From the NCBI GenBank assembly GCA_023443865.1, contig JAEZST010000022.1, forward strand, positions 806,001 to 870,000: DNA of 64,000 bases. Direction: 5' to 3'. How positions within the stretch are numbered: position 1 is the first letter of the stretch; each line of letters starts with the position of its first letter. The notes under the pieces are model-generated. The model searched no databases, was not told the origin of the DNA, and was given only the letters and a program-made list of their open reading frames with translations. The DNA comes from Spirochaetota bacterium. Lineage in GTDB: Bacteria; Spirochaetota; Spirochaetia; Treponematales; Treponemataceae. Made by a program: the position numbers and the translations under genes. Shown here piece after piece: positions 35,480 through 43,508 of this stretch.

Positions 35480-35518
35480 AAAAAAGGCCCGGATGTCCTT
35501 CCAAGGAAATCCGGGCCC
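35480..35518 (-). terminator. Terminator of the minus-strand hflK operon
   Basis: Read on minus: GGCCCGGAT ... ATCCGGGCC, a 9-bp stem followed by TTTTTTTT. On plus it lies directly after the lepB stop and lacks a T-run. Confidence 0.8.
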
Positions 35519-35559
35519 GGTTCAAGGCCGATCCGGCGAATCTCGCCGCCGCCCGTACA

Positions 35560-37179
35560 TCATAAGGTAATGCCTTTCAATTCCTCTTCTCGCGCCGCGT
35601 CGATTTCGTCCGGTCTCGGCGCCCAAGGCTCGGCAGCCGCGCTTCCGTCCGCGATTTTCGGAAGTATTTCGCTCGCGGAGGGTACTATCGAAGCGCGTTC
35701 CAGCGGCTCCAACGCAATGATCCGCCAACGGTCCTTCACCAAAGCAAGGGTTAGCCGGTCTTTATAGCGAAGTATGCTAAGTTGGTCGCCCGGATCCTCA
35801 CCCATGATAACCGGATCGTCCGATGTGGGCATCCATAGGTATAACGATACGGTATATTCGTTTTTCCCGGGGGTATCCCTTTCGATATTCAAGCCGCTCA
35901 CGCCGTACACCGGGCGGTTATCGGTTTTTCCGTGCGCGAACAGGAGGGCGGGCGAGAGAACGCCGCCGTTGCGCTCATAGGATTCGCGCACCTTCGTGGT
36001 TACGTAAATATTGGTCAGGATCGCCAGGTAGTCGGGCTTAACGCCCTTGGCCAAACAGGTTGCGGGCCATTCCTGGTCCAATGTCGCGACGCTCCGGTAA
36101 AACGTGTCCACGACCTCATCCGGTTCCATTCCCTTGGTCGTGGGCCGACGCGACATATCGTTTATCGTTACGCCCGTTATGGCCCCGATAATAAGGACCG
36201 CGATCCCCGCGCCATAAAGGAGGCCGCGGTATCTTCGCAGGAAGGCTTCCCGCTTTCTCGCGTTGCGCAGTTTCGTATCGTGCAGTTCCTTCCTTCTCGC
36301 GAACGCTACCGTTCCGGACGCCTCGGTCCGCGCCGGATCGACCTGGGAAGAAAGGGGCGCCCCGTTTTCGAAGAAGGGAAGGAGGGCGTCGTCGGTTTCC
36401 GCTTCCCTCTTAAGGTCCAGCGCCGCGTCCAGGGCGTTTACGAGACCCTCGGAAAGGGTAGGGGCCACGAAATAAAGCCGCTCGAATCGTCCCTTCCGCA
36501 TTTCGTTCGTGAGCGCCTCGAACCGCGGCCGTTCTTCCTTCTTTTCCTCGGCGGACATTTCGCGGGCGCCAAAGGCGTTCTTTCCGGCGATAAGCCGGTA
36601 GGCGAGATTGGCGGCCATAAAGGAAAGGGCCCGCTCCGGCGTCGCGGCCTCGGGATCGGGATGAATCCACGTTAGGCGATTCCCGATTTCCGAATCGTCC
36701 CCCGCGTTCGCCGCGCAACGGCGGTACAATGTGGGCGGCAAGACGAAAAGCGAGCCGTCTTCTCCGCAAAGCACCGATTCAGGCCCGGAACGCGCGGCGG
36801 CTTCCAGCGGGAGCCGCCCGTGTCCCCCGGCCCTGGCGAGGCGGAAGAGGGTTGAAAAGGCGCGACTGAGCGCAAGCCAGGCCTGGTCTCGCTCTCCCGG
36901 CGCGTCATACGCCCCCTCGGCGATTTCAAGGAGGCTTTTGCCGGAAAAATCGGGAAAGAATACCTTCATCCGGTCCCGTTCTCCTTCAATGTCCTTATCG
37001 CCGGACGAGAACGTACCCTCGCTCAGCGTTTCCGTCACGTCGAGCGAGGGCGAAATCCTGAAACCCGCCTCGGCGAGAAGCCGGGGCAGGCCGGACTGGG
37101 CGAAAGAGCGCGGGGCCATGCACGTATCGAGCGTTAGAACCGCGCGACCGTCGTTGGTTTCGTGTCCGAGAATGGTCAT
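35560..37179 (-). CDS. Single-pass membrane protein, possibly with a pseudokinase-like N-domain
   Basis: 539 residues; not firmly recognised. Residues 1-310 are cytoplasmic-looking, with one membrane segment at about 320-339 (LLYGAGIAVLIIGAITGVTI) and an extracytoplasmic C-domain of about 200 residues. In the N-part, ESVLCGEDGSLFVLPP and FMAANLAYRLIAGKNAFGA recall the catalytic-loop and C-lobe helices of Ser/Thr kinases, but no Lys/Asp/DFG catalytic set is seen, so any kinase relation is a degenerate one (inference). It starts 7 bases after hflC, in the same operon. Confidence 0.6.
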   Translation of the reverse strand: MTILGHETNDGRAVLTLDTCMAPRSFAQSGLPRLLAEAGFRISPSLDVTETLSEGTFSSGDKDIEGERDRMKVFFPDFSGKSLLEIAEGAYDAPGERDQAWLALSRAFSTLFRLARAGGHGRLPLEAAARSGPESVLCGEDGSLFVLPPTLYRRCAANAGDDSEIGNRLTWIHPDPEAATPERALSFMAANLAYRLIAGKNAFGAREMSAEEKKEERPRFEALTNEMRKGRFERLYFVAPTLSEGLVNALDAALDLKREAETDDALLPFFENGAPLSSQVDPARTEASGTVAFARRKELHDTKLRNARKREAFLRRYRGLLYGAGIAVLIIGAITGVTINDMSRRPTTKGMEPDEVVDTFYRSVATLDQEWPATCLAKGVKPDYLAILTNIYVTTKVRESYERNGGVLSPALLFAHGKTDNRPVYGVSGLNIERDTPGKNEYTVSLYLWMPTSDDPVIMGEDPGDQLSILRYKDRLTLALVKDRWRIIALEPLERASIVPSASEILPKIADGSAAAEPWAPRPDEIDAAREEELKGITL

Positions 37180-37186
37180 GTACCCT

Positions 37187-38170
37187 TTACCGCCCGTTTA
37201 CCGAATAGAGATACTTGAAGAAGTCCATATCCGTGGAAAGGATCTTATCGAAGTTGGGCAGGGTGGTCTTGTAGGTTTCTATGCTCTTCCAGAAGGCATA
37301 GAACTCGGTGTCCCTGCTGTACGCGTCGGCGTAAATCTTGGACGCCTTGGCGTCTGCCTCGCCCTTGAGCGTTTCGGCGCGGTTATACGCGTCGGAAAGG
37401 AGCCCCTTTTTCTCGTTCTCGAGCTTACCCATCCATTCCGCCTTCTTTCCCTCGCCGGTAGACCGGAAGGTTTGCGCGATCTGGTTCCGTTCCTTGATCA
37501 TGCGGTTGTACACGCTTTCGGTTAGCTCGTCGGAGTATTTGATCTGACGGGGCACGATATCGAGCAGTTCGATCCCGAAATCGAGCACCTTTTCCCGGGC
37601 GTTAGCCGTCATTTCGTTGCTCAGTTCCTGGCGTCCCCTGGTTATGGCCTCGTAGGTTATTTTTTCGCCGGAAAGCTGGCTCAGTTCAACCTCGTCGGCG
37701 TCGGCCCCGAGGGCGAAATTCTCCCGGTGCTGCAATTCGTTGATCAGGTTTGAATTGCGTACCACCTCGTTCAGGCTCGAGCCGGTGATGACCGTTCTCA
37801 CGGCGGAATCGATAATGTCGCTTACCCTCGAATAGGCGGCCTCGATGGTGGTGAGGGATTCGTAAAACTTAATCGGGTCGGTTATTCTCCAGCGGCTCGT
37901 CGTGTCCACGATAATAAACTGGTTTTCCTTGGTGGGGATGCGCTGCGAGTCGCCGTCCAGGGACATTACCTTTTTGGGGTAGGTGACCACCGAATCGATG
38001 AAGGGCATCTTAACGTGGAGGCCGGCGTCGCGCGCCGAATTGACGATCTCGCCGAAGCGGATAACGATGGCTTGGTCTCCCTCGTTTAATACGTAGAGGG
38101 GGTTAAGGACGACGGCGCCCGCGAGCACGATGGCCAGGGCGATTAAGCCGCGCGTGGTCGACTTTTTCAT
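37187..38170 (-). CDS. hflC: HflC, regulator subunit of the FtsH membrane protease
   Basis: A 327-residue SPFH/prohibitin-family protein with an N-terminal membrane anchor (LIALAIVLAGAVVLNPLYVL), the band-7 domain (VIRFGEIVNSARDAGLHVKM) and a long helical part ending YAFWKSIETYKTTL. HflC pairs with HflK in a periplasmic cage around FtsH. The ATG overlaps the hflK stop by 4 bases. ftsH itself is not in the window. Confidence 0.92.
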   Translation of the reverse strand: MKKSTTRGLIALAIVLAGAVVLNPLYVLNEGDQAIVIRFGEIVNSARDAGLHVKMPFIDSVVTYPKKVMSLDGDSQRIPTKENQFIIVDTTSRWRITDPIKFYESLTTIEAAYSRVSDIIDSAVRTVITGSSLNEVVRNSNLINELQHRENFALGADADEVELSQLSGEKITYEAITRGRQELSNEMTANAREKVLDFGIELLDIVPRQIKYSDELTESVYNRMIKERNQIAQTFRSTGEGKKAEWMGKLENEKKGLLSDAYNRAETLKGEADAKASKIYADAYSRDTEFYAFWKSIETYKTTLPNFDKILSTDMDFFKYLYSVNGR

Positions 38171-39150
38171 TGGTTGCCTCCCTTGGTGATGTTGGTAAGC
38201 GGGAGGAAATTGTCGAGTTTCTTGTCCACCAGGGTGGTTCCCTTCTCGCCGCTGAACAGCGACTCGATGGTTTCCAGGTACAATCTCCGTCGGGTAACCT
38301 CCGGCGCCTTTCGGTATTCCTCGTACACGGCCTTGAAGCGCGCTACGTCGCCGATGGCGCGATTCACGCGTTCGGTGGCGTAGCCCTGCGCTTCCAGTAC
38401 CGTCTTTTCGGCCTCGCCGGCCGCCTTGGGTATCTCCGCGTTATACGCTTCCTTTCCCTCGTTGATCAGGCGGTTCATGTCCTGAATCGCCTTGTTTACG
38501 TCCTCAAAGGCCGATTGAACGCCTTCGGGGGGGACGATGTTTTGGAGCTGTACCGTGGTAACGGTGACGCCCAGGCCGAACTCGTTCAGCTTTTCGTTCG
38601 TAAGCCGGAGCGCTTCGGCCTCGATGGCCGTGCGTTCGGCTCCCATGACGTCCAGAATGGCGCGGTCTCCCACCAACAGGTTGATAACCGACTGGGAAAC
38701 GTCGCGGATCGTATCGTTACGGACGTCCTCGTGCACGTTGAAAAGCCAGGCGCGCGGATCGTTAATGCGGTACTGGATAATCCACTCCACGTCAACGATG
38801 TTCAGGTCGCCGGTCAGCATGGTAGATTCTTTCGAGAAATTGCTGTTCGCGTACGTGTTTTGTACCCCGCCCCTGACCGTCCGAAAACCGAACTGCTCGG
38901 TTTGAATGGATTTGGTCGGTACGTTGTACGCCCGGTCAATCCCGAAGGGGATCTTGAAATGGGCGCCGGGCCCGACGGTGGAAAGATACTTTCCGAACCG
39001 GGTCACTACCGCGTCTTCGGTCGGATTGACGATGAAAAAGCCCGTTCCCGCGAGAGCGAGCGCCGCAAGCACTACAGCGATCGGGATAATGATTCCCGGC
39101 CTCGCCCATTTCGGAGCGCGGAAGGCCATGTTCCCGTTTGAATTATCCAT
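38167..39150 (-). CDS. hflK: HflK, regulator subunit of the FtsH membrane protease
   Basis: A 327-residue SPFH protein with a short cytoplasmic N-terminus, an anchor near 17-40 (IIIPIAVVLAALALAGTGFF), VVTRFGKYLSTVGPGAHFKI and a helical C-part with AQGYATERVNRAIGDVARF typical of HflK. The start at 39150 follows AAGGGGGAA; the open frame upstream runs into the divergent rpoZ gene. The N-terminal extension is shorter than in E. coli. It is the first gene of hflK-hflC-membrane protein, closed by the terminator at 35480. Confidence 0.92.
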   Translation of the reverse strand: MDNSNGNMAFRAPKWARPGIIIPIAVVLAALALAGTGFFIVNPTEDAVVTRFGKYLSTVGPGAHFKIPFGIDRAYNVPTKSIQTEQFGFRTVRGGVQNTYANSNFSKESTMLTGDLNIVDVEWIIQYRINDPRAWLFNVHEDVRNDTIRDVSQSVINLLVGDRAILDVMGAERTAIEAEALRLTNEKLNEFGLGVTVTTVQLQNIVPPEGVQSAFEDVNKAIQDMNRLINEGKEAYNAEIPKAAGEAEKTVLEAQGYATERVNRAIGDVARFKAVYEEYRKAPEVTRRRLYLETIESLFSGEKGTTLVDKKLDNFLPLTNITKGGNQ

Positions 39151-39216
39151 AAGGATTCCCCCTTCATATTGATATAAATGTACCGAATACCGGGGCTCGG
39201 GGCAAGGGATTCGTAC

Positions 39217-39245
39217 TTGCGCCTGAATAATGAATTCTGTATAAT
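39217..39245 (+). promoter_or_regulatory. Promoter for leaderless rpoZ transcript
   Basis: TTGCGC (39217-39222), 17 bases, perfect TATAAT (39240-39245), then six As and the ATG at 39252. Confidence 0.7.
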
Positions 39246-39251
39246 AAAAAA

Positions 39252-39446
39252 ATGATATTTCCACTTGAACAACTTGTCGAATTTAAGGGCAACGTATACG
39301 AGATAACCTGCGCCTCCATCCGCCGCGCGTTCCAGCTTTCCATGGTCCGTGATCCCGAGATCGAGGAAAACGACGGTAAGGTCGTATCGCTTGCCGCCCG
39401 TCAGGTATTCACCAAGACGGTCGACTACCAGATCGAGAAGCTCTGA
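39252..39446 (+). CDS. rpoZ: Probable RNA polymerase omega subunit
   Basis: 64 residues. The text GNVYEITCASIRRAFQL followed by GKVVSLAARQVFTKTVDY fits the omega pattern (an N-x-Y/F-x-x-T/V helix with RA, then a second helix xALxEIxxGKV). Omega assists assembly of beta-prime. Identity is by pattern only and the protein is short, so confidence is moderate. It has a strong promoter whose start site coincides with the ATG. It precedes a miaA copy whose frame appears to begin within its stop codon. Confidence 0.6.
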   Translation: MIFPLEQLVEFKGNVYEITCASIRRAFQLSMVRDPEIEENDGKVVSLAARQVFTKTVDYQIEKL

Positions 39447-40426
39447 ACCCAGCCGATTCCGGAAACCGACAAATTCCGGTCATAGTCGTGTTCGGGGCGA
39501 CCGCTTCGGGCAAGACCGCGCTCGCCGAAACGCTTTTTTCCGCCGATCCCGGCCTTCCCCCCGCGCCTAAGCCTATCGGCGCGCTCCGGGGCAAGGCCGA
39601 AATAATTAGCGCCGATTCCATGCAGGTATATCGCGGCTTGGATATCGGCACCGCGAAGCCCGATTCCCGTTTTCTCCGCTATCTTCCCCACCATCTCCTC
39701 GATATCGCCGATCCCCGAGAGCAGTTCGGCGCGGGAAGGTTCGTACGCCTGGCCGACCTCGCCTGCGCCGACGTTCACCGGCGGGGCAAGGTGCCCGTCG
39801 TATTGGGCGGCACGGCTTTTTACCTGAAGAACTTCATATACGGCCTTCCCGAAACGCCCGAAGCCGACGCCGGAATCCGCGCTTTCCTGCAGGAACGCCT
39901 CGCGCGGGAAGGGGCCGCCGCCCTCTTGGCGGAATTGCGCTCGGTAGATCCCGAAAGCGCAACGCGTATACATCCGGCGGATTCCTATCGCATCGTTCGC
40001 GCGCTGGAAGTCTGGAAGGCTACCGGGCGTCCCCTAAGCGCGTACCGGCTTCCCTCCAGCCCGCGCGCGGCCTATCGGTTTCTGGTTATCGCCCTGGAGC
40101 GCCCGCGGGAAGAGCTTTTTAGCCGTATCGATTCCCGCGTGGACGCCATGTTTGAACAGGGGCTCGTAGAAGAGTTTTCCGGCCTACTGCGCTCTGGGCT
40201 CGGGCCCGACGATCCCGGCATGCAGGCGATAGGATACCGGGAGTTTTTCCTCTCCTCGCCGCCCGGATCGGACCGTGAGGGAGCCCGTACGGCCATAAAG
40301 CGCGATTCGCGGCTCTATGCCAAGCGGCAGGAAACGTTTTTCCGCCCGCTTCCCGACGTAGGGCGGTTTGCGGCCGACGATGCCGGCGGAATAGCCGCGG
40401 CGATACACTCGTTCCTCGGTACTTGA
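39443..40426 (+). CDS. miaA: tRNA dimethylallyltransferase MiaA (canonical copy, atypical start)
   Basis: Prenylates A37 of tRNAs. P-loop FGATASGKT, then DSMQVYRGLDIGTAKPD, PHHLLDIADPREQF, VVLGGTAFYLKNF and QAIGYREFF are all canonical. The first usual start codon in frame, GTG at 39488, sits one residue before the P-loop and would remove the first beta strand (IPVIVV). No ATG, GTG or TTG exists upstream in the open frame. I therefore extend to the CTG at 39443, which overlaps the rpoZ stop as CTGA behind GAGAAG; ATT or ATA codons at 39473/39482 are alternatives. 327 residues with the CTG start. Confidence 0.85.
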   Translation: MNPADSGNRQIPVIVVFGATASGKTALAETLFSADPGLPPAPKPIGALRGKAEIISADSMQVYRGLDIGTAKPDSRFLRYLPHHLLDIADPREQFGAGRFVRLADLACADVHRRGKVPVVLGGTAFYLKNFIYGLPETPEADAGIRAFLQERLAREGAAALLAELRSVDPESATRIHPADSYRIVRALEVWKATGRPLSAYRLPSSPRAAYRFLVIALERPREELFSRIDSRVDAMFEQGLVEEFSGLLRSGLGPDDPGMQAIGYREFFLSSPPGSDREGARTAIKRDSRLYAKRQETFFRPLPDVGRFAADDAGGIAAAIHSFLGT

Positions 40427-40451
40427 CTGTTTCGCGCGTTTTATTCATAAT
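40423..40451 (+). promoter_or_regulatory. Promoter of the COX24-like peptide gene
   Basis: TTGACT (40423-40428), 17 bases, CATAAT (40446-40451). It overlaps the miaA stop. The leader of about 25 bases carries AAGGAG. Confidence 0.6.
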
Positions 40452-40482
40452 TAACAGACTTGATTTTATAAGGAGTGCCGAC

Positions 40483-40572
40483 GTGCCCTGCGGAAAGAAA
40501 AGAAAACGCCAGAAAATCGCGACGCATAAGCGCAAAAAGAAACTCAGAAAGAACCGGCACAAGAAGAGATAA
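40483..40572 (+). CDS. AURKAIP1/COX24-domain basic peptide, 29 aa
   Basis: GTG start behind ATAAGGAG. The product MPCGKKRKRQ ... KKLRKNRHKKR is almost all Lys/Arg/His and matches the short bacterial AURKAIP1/COX24-domain proteins, thought to be ribosome-associated peptides. Too short for ordinary gene finding. It has its own promoter and is followed, after about 120 bases of structured sequence, by a terminator, making a transcript of about 265 bases. Confidence 0.75.
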   Translation: MPCGKKRKRQKIATHKRKKKLRKNRHKKR

Positions 40573-40690
40573 CCACATTCCGGGCTCCCTTTCGCATGTA
40601 TACGATGGGTCCGGAAGGTTGCTTTTCGGGTCGCGAATGACGGGTTGGCGCCTGTCCGCACTGAGTCCCGGTTACGCTTATCGCCAGCAA
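40573..40690 (+). ncRNA. Structured 3' region or small RNA of unknown type
   Basis: There is no ORF here. CCGG-GCT-CCC pairs with GGG-T-CCGG around 40580-40615, CATTC (40575) can pair with GAATG (40635), and GTTGGCG pairs with CGCCAGC over a span ending at 40688. A terminator follows at once. It contains TCCGGAAGG as in SRP RNA but lacks the rest of that motif. It could be a 3' UTR of the COX24-like mRNA or a processed small RNA. Confidence 0.35.
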
Positions 40691-40728
40691 GACCGCAAGC
40701 GTTCAAACGCAGGCGGTCTTTTTTTTTG
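40689..40728 (+). terminator. Terminator upstream of dxs
   Basis: AGACCGC/GCGGTCT stem enclosing a second hairpin (GCGTT/AACGC), followed by nine Ts. Confidence 0.85.
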
Positions 40729-40741
40729 ATTTCGCATATGG

Positions 40742-40747
40742 TATAAT
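40742..40747 (+). promoter_or_regulatory. -10 element for leaderless dxs transcript
   Basis: TATAAT ends 8 bases before the dxs ATG, directly after the upstream terminator; no ribosome site. Confidence 0.55.
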
Positions 40748-40755
40748 CGTTTTTC

Positions 40756-42648
40756 ATGAACCGCCCCCTGCTATCCGCCGTGAATTCCCCGGCTGACATA
40801 AAAAAAATGTCGTATGCGGACCTTCGGCTCCTTTCGGAAGAAATCCGGAGAACCATAATCGAAGTCGTCGGTACCAACGGCGGCCACCTTTCCAGCAACC
40901 TTGGGGTCGTCGAGTTGACCATTGCCCTGCACCGCGCCTTCGATTGTCCCCGCGATTCCTTCGTGTGGGACGTGGGGCACCAATGTTATACCCATAAATT
41001 ACTGACGGGCCGTTACGACCGTTTTCATACCATCCGCAAACGGGACGGGCTTTCCGGCTTCCCGAAAAAGGAAGAAAGCCCGTACGACGTTTTCGATACG
41101 GGGCATTCCTCAACCTCCATTTCCGCCGCGTACGGCCTTTTGGCTGCGCGACGGTTGGCGGGGGAACCGGGAAAGGTCGTGGCCATCATCGGAGACGGGG
41201 CGCTTACCGGGGGCATGGCCCTGGAGGCCCTTTCCCACGCGGGAGAGGATAAAAAAGACCTGGTGGTGATCCTCAACGACAATAAGATGTCCATCAGTCC
41301 CAATACGGGCGCCCTCTCTCAGTACCTGAGCCGCCTTACCATGGGCGTCAGCTACCAGCGGTTCCGCTATCGGTTCGACCGCGCGGTAGAGTACATTCCC
41401 TTCCTCGGCCCGTTGCTTTCTAAATCCATTAACCGCCTCAAGCGCGGCCTGAAGGGGCTCATTTTCAAGGATAACCTCTTCGTGGACCTGGGCTTCGAGT
41501 ACGTGGGCCCGTTGAACGGGCACAACGTCGAGGAACTCGAGAAGGTCCTCCGGGACGTTCGCAGGCTGGACCGCCCGGTAGTGGTCCACGTTTTGACCCG
41601 AAAGGGTAAGGGCTACAGCCTCGCCGAAAACGACCCTTCCACCTTCCACGGTATCGGACCCTTCTGCATCAGCGACGGCAAGGTGGAAAAATTCGATACA
41701 CTCAGCTTTACCGAGGCATTTTCCAACGCGCTCGTGGCGCAAGCGGCAAAACGGAGCGATATCGTGGCGATTACCGCCGCGATGTCCAAGGGAACCGGCC
41801 TCGTGCCCTTCCAGCACCGCTTTCCCGAGCGTTTTTTCGATACCGGCATAACCGAGCAGCATGCGGTCACCTTCGCGGGCGGCCTTGCCGCCGGGGGAAG
41901 GAAGCCCGTGGTGGCCATTTACAGCACCTTTATGCAACGCGCGGTGGACCAGGTTATACACGACGTTTCGCTCCAGAAACTTCCGGTGGTATTTGCCCTT
42001 GACCGCGCGGGCGCGGTTCCCGACGACGGCGAAACCCATCAGGGCCTGTACGATCTGGCCCTGTTTCGGCCCGTTCCCGGCCTGTCGATCGTAACCCCCG
42101 CCTCGGCGGAGGAAATGAGACTCATGCTTGAATGGGCGCTGGGACAGGAAAACGCCGTAATTATCCGCTATCCCAAGGGGTCCTGCCCCACGGAACTTCC
42201 CGCGTTTTCCGAGCCCATCGAGACGGGAAGGGGCGTGTTCGCGGGCAGGGAAGGCTCGGACGTACTCATTGCCTGTACCGGCGGCATGTACGCCGACGCC
42301 CACGAGGCGGCGAATTTGCTTGCCCGGTCCGGTAACCCCGTCGACGTGCTTAACCTGAGATTCGCCAAGCCCGTGGACGAAGCCTGGCTCGTCGAGGCCG
42401 CGGCGCCGTATCGCGCGGTGGTTTTCGTGGAGGACGGGATACGGACCGGCGGTCTCGCCGAATATCTCGCTTCCGTATTGCGGCAGCGCTTGCCCGGCCT
42501 GCTCTGTTCCGCCCTCGCGTTCGATGAGCTGTATTATCCCCAGGGCACCCGCGCCCAGATACTCGCCTCGGCGGGCCTTTCTCCCGCGCACCTGGCCGAC
42601 GAGGTTCGTCGCATTAGAGAGGCGTTTTCCGTGGAAAACCTGGCATGA
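40756..42648 (+). CDS. dxs: 1-deoxy-D-xylulose-5-phosphate synthase
   Basis: The thiamine-diphosphate enzyme that starts the MEP isoprenoid pathway from pyruvate and glyceraldehyde-3-phosphate. It shows DVGHQCYTHKLLTGR, the ThDP motif GDGALTGGMALEAL with NDNKMSISPN, and FDTGITEQHAVTFAGGLA in the second domain. 630 residues, usual. It supplies DMAPP for the two MiaA enzymes and isoprenoid carriers. First gene of a long plus-strand operon with ATGA coupling to folP. Confidence 0.97.
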   Translation: MNRPLLSAVNSPADIKKMSYADLRLLSEEIRRTIIEVVGTNGGHLSSNLGVVELTIALHRAFDCPRDSFVWDVGHQCYTHKLLTGRYDRFHTIRKRDGLSGFPKKEESPYDVFDTGHSSTSISAAYGLLAARRLAGEPGKVVAIIGDGALTGGMALEALSHAGEDKKDLVVILNDNKMSISPNTGALSQYLSRLTMGVSYQRFRYRFDRAVEYIPFLGPLLSKSINRLKRGLKGLIFKDNLFVDLGFEYVGPLNGHNVEELEKVLRDVRRLDRPVVVHVLTRKGKGYSLAENDPSTFHGIGPFCISDGKVEKFDTLSFTEAFSNALVAQAAKRSDIVAITAAMSKGTGLVPFQHRFPERFFDTGITEQHAVTFAGGLAAGGRKPVVAIYSTFMQRAVDQVIHDVSLQKLPVVFALDRAGAVPDDGETHQGLYDLALFRPVPGLSIVTPASAEEMRLMLEWALGQENAVIIRYPKGSCPTELPAFSEPIETGRGVFAGREGSDVLIACTGGMYADAHEAANLLARSGNPVDVLNLRFAKPVDEAWLVEAAAPYRAVVFVEDGIRTGGLAEYLASVLRQRLPGLLCSALAFDELYYPQGTRAQILASAGLSPAHLADEVRRIREAFSVENLA

Positions 42649-43508
42649 GCCTTCGCTTTCCGTTTCGCGATCGGGAAATCGTTACGGAATATCCCGCGTT
42701 CGTCATGGGCATTCTCAACGCGACCCCCGATTCCTTTTGGGCCGGTAGCCGAACCGGGGGCGAATCCGGCCGTTCCGTGGCCGCCGGCGTGGAACGGGCG
42801 CTTCGCCTCGCGCAAGACGGCGCCGACGTGATCGATATCGGCGGCGAGTCGAGCCGTCCCGGTTCGGCGTACGTAAGCGAGGATGAGGAACTGTCCCGGG
42901 TCATTCCCCTGATCGAGGGCATTCGCCGCGAAAGCGCCGTGCCGCTATCGGTGGACACCCGAAAATCTTCCGTGCTCGTCGCGGCGTTGGCGGCCGGCGC
43001 GGACATGCTGAACGATATATCCGGCCTTTCCGACGACCCCGGCATGGCGCGCGTCGCGGCCGCCGAGAATATTCCTGTCGTCATCATGCACATGAAAGGC
43101 AGCCCGAAAACCATGCAAGATAGCCCCGCGTACGATAACGCCCTGGAAGAGGTCGCCGCGTGGCTCGCCGAGCGGGCTTCCTGGGCCGAGGCCGCCGGGA
43201 TTCGGCGGGACCGGATTATCCTCGATCCGGGCATCGGCTTCGGGAAACGGCATGAGGACAATCTTTCGCTCATCGCCGGCACCCGGAGGATCGCCGCGGC
43301 GGGCTATCCGGTCATGATGGCCCTCTCGAGAAAATCCTGCATCGGGACCATCACTTCCCGCGACGTTCCGGACCGGCTCGCCGGGACCTTAGCCGCCAAT
43401 ATTCTGGCCGTGCAGCGCGGGGCGACCTGGCTTCGGGTGCACGACGTCGCGGAAACGAGGGACAGCCTTGCCGTTTTGAGGGAGATCGAACGCTATGGAC
43501 ATGCTTAG
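42645..43508 (+). CDS. folP: Dihydropteroate synthase FolP
   Basis: Condenses p-aminobenzoate with hydroxymethyl-dihydropterin diphosphate in folate synthesis; the sulfonamide target. VMGILNATPDSFWAGSR, DIGGESSRPGS and ILDPGIGFGKRHEDN are the standard TIM-barrel motifs. 287 residues. It is coupled to dxs (ATGA) and overlaps cdaA by 14 bases. The folP-cdaA proximity recurs in several bacteria. Confidence 0.95.
   Translation: MSLRFPFRDREIVTEYPAFVMGILNATPDSFWAGSRTGGESGRSVAAGVERALRLAQDGADVIDIGGESSRPGSAYVSEDEELSRVIPLIEGIRRESAVPLSVDTRKSSVLVAALAAGADMLNDISGLSDDPGMARVAAAENIPVVIMHMKGSPKTMQDSPAYDNALEEVAAWLAERASWAEAAGIRRDRIILDPGIGFGKRHEDNLSLIAGTRRIAAAGYPVMMALSRKSCIGTITSRDVPDRLAGTLAANILAVQRGATWLRVHDVAETRDSLAVLREIERYGHA

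Noticed and set aside
40600..40640. TCCGGAAGG near 40610 resembles the SRP RNA helix-8 tetraloop region
   Set aside because: The obligatory 3' side (AAGCAG-type) and the 5' CAGG side are absent (TTGC follows), so it is not a small SRP RNA.
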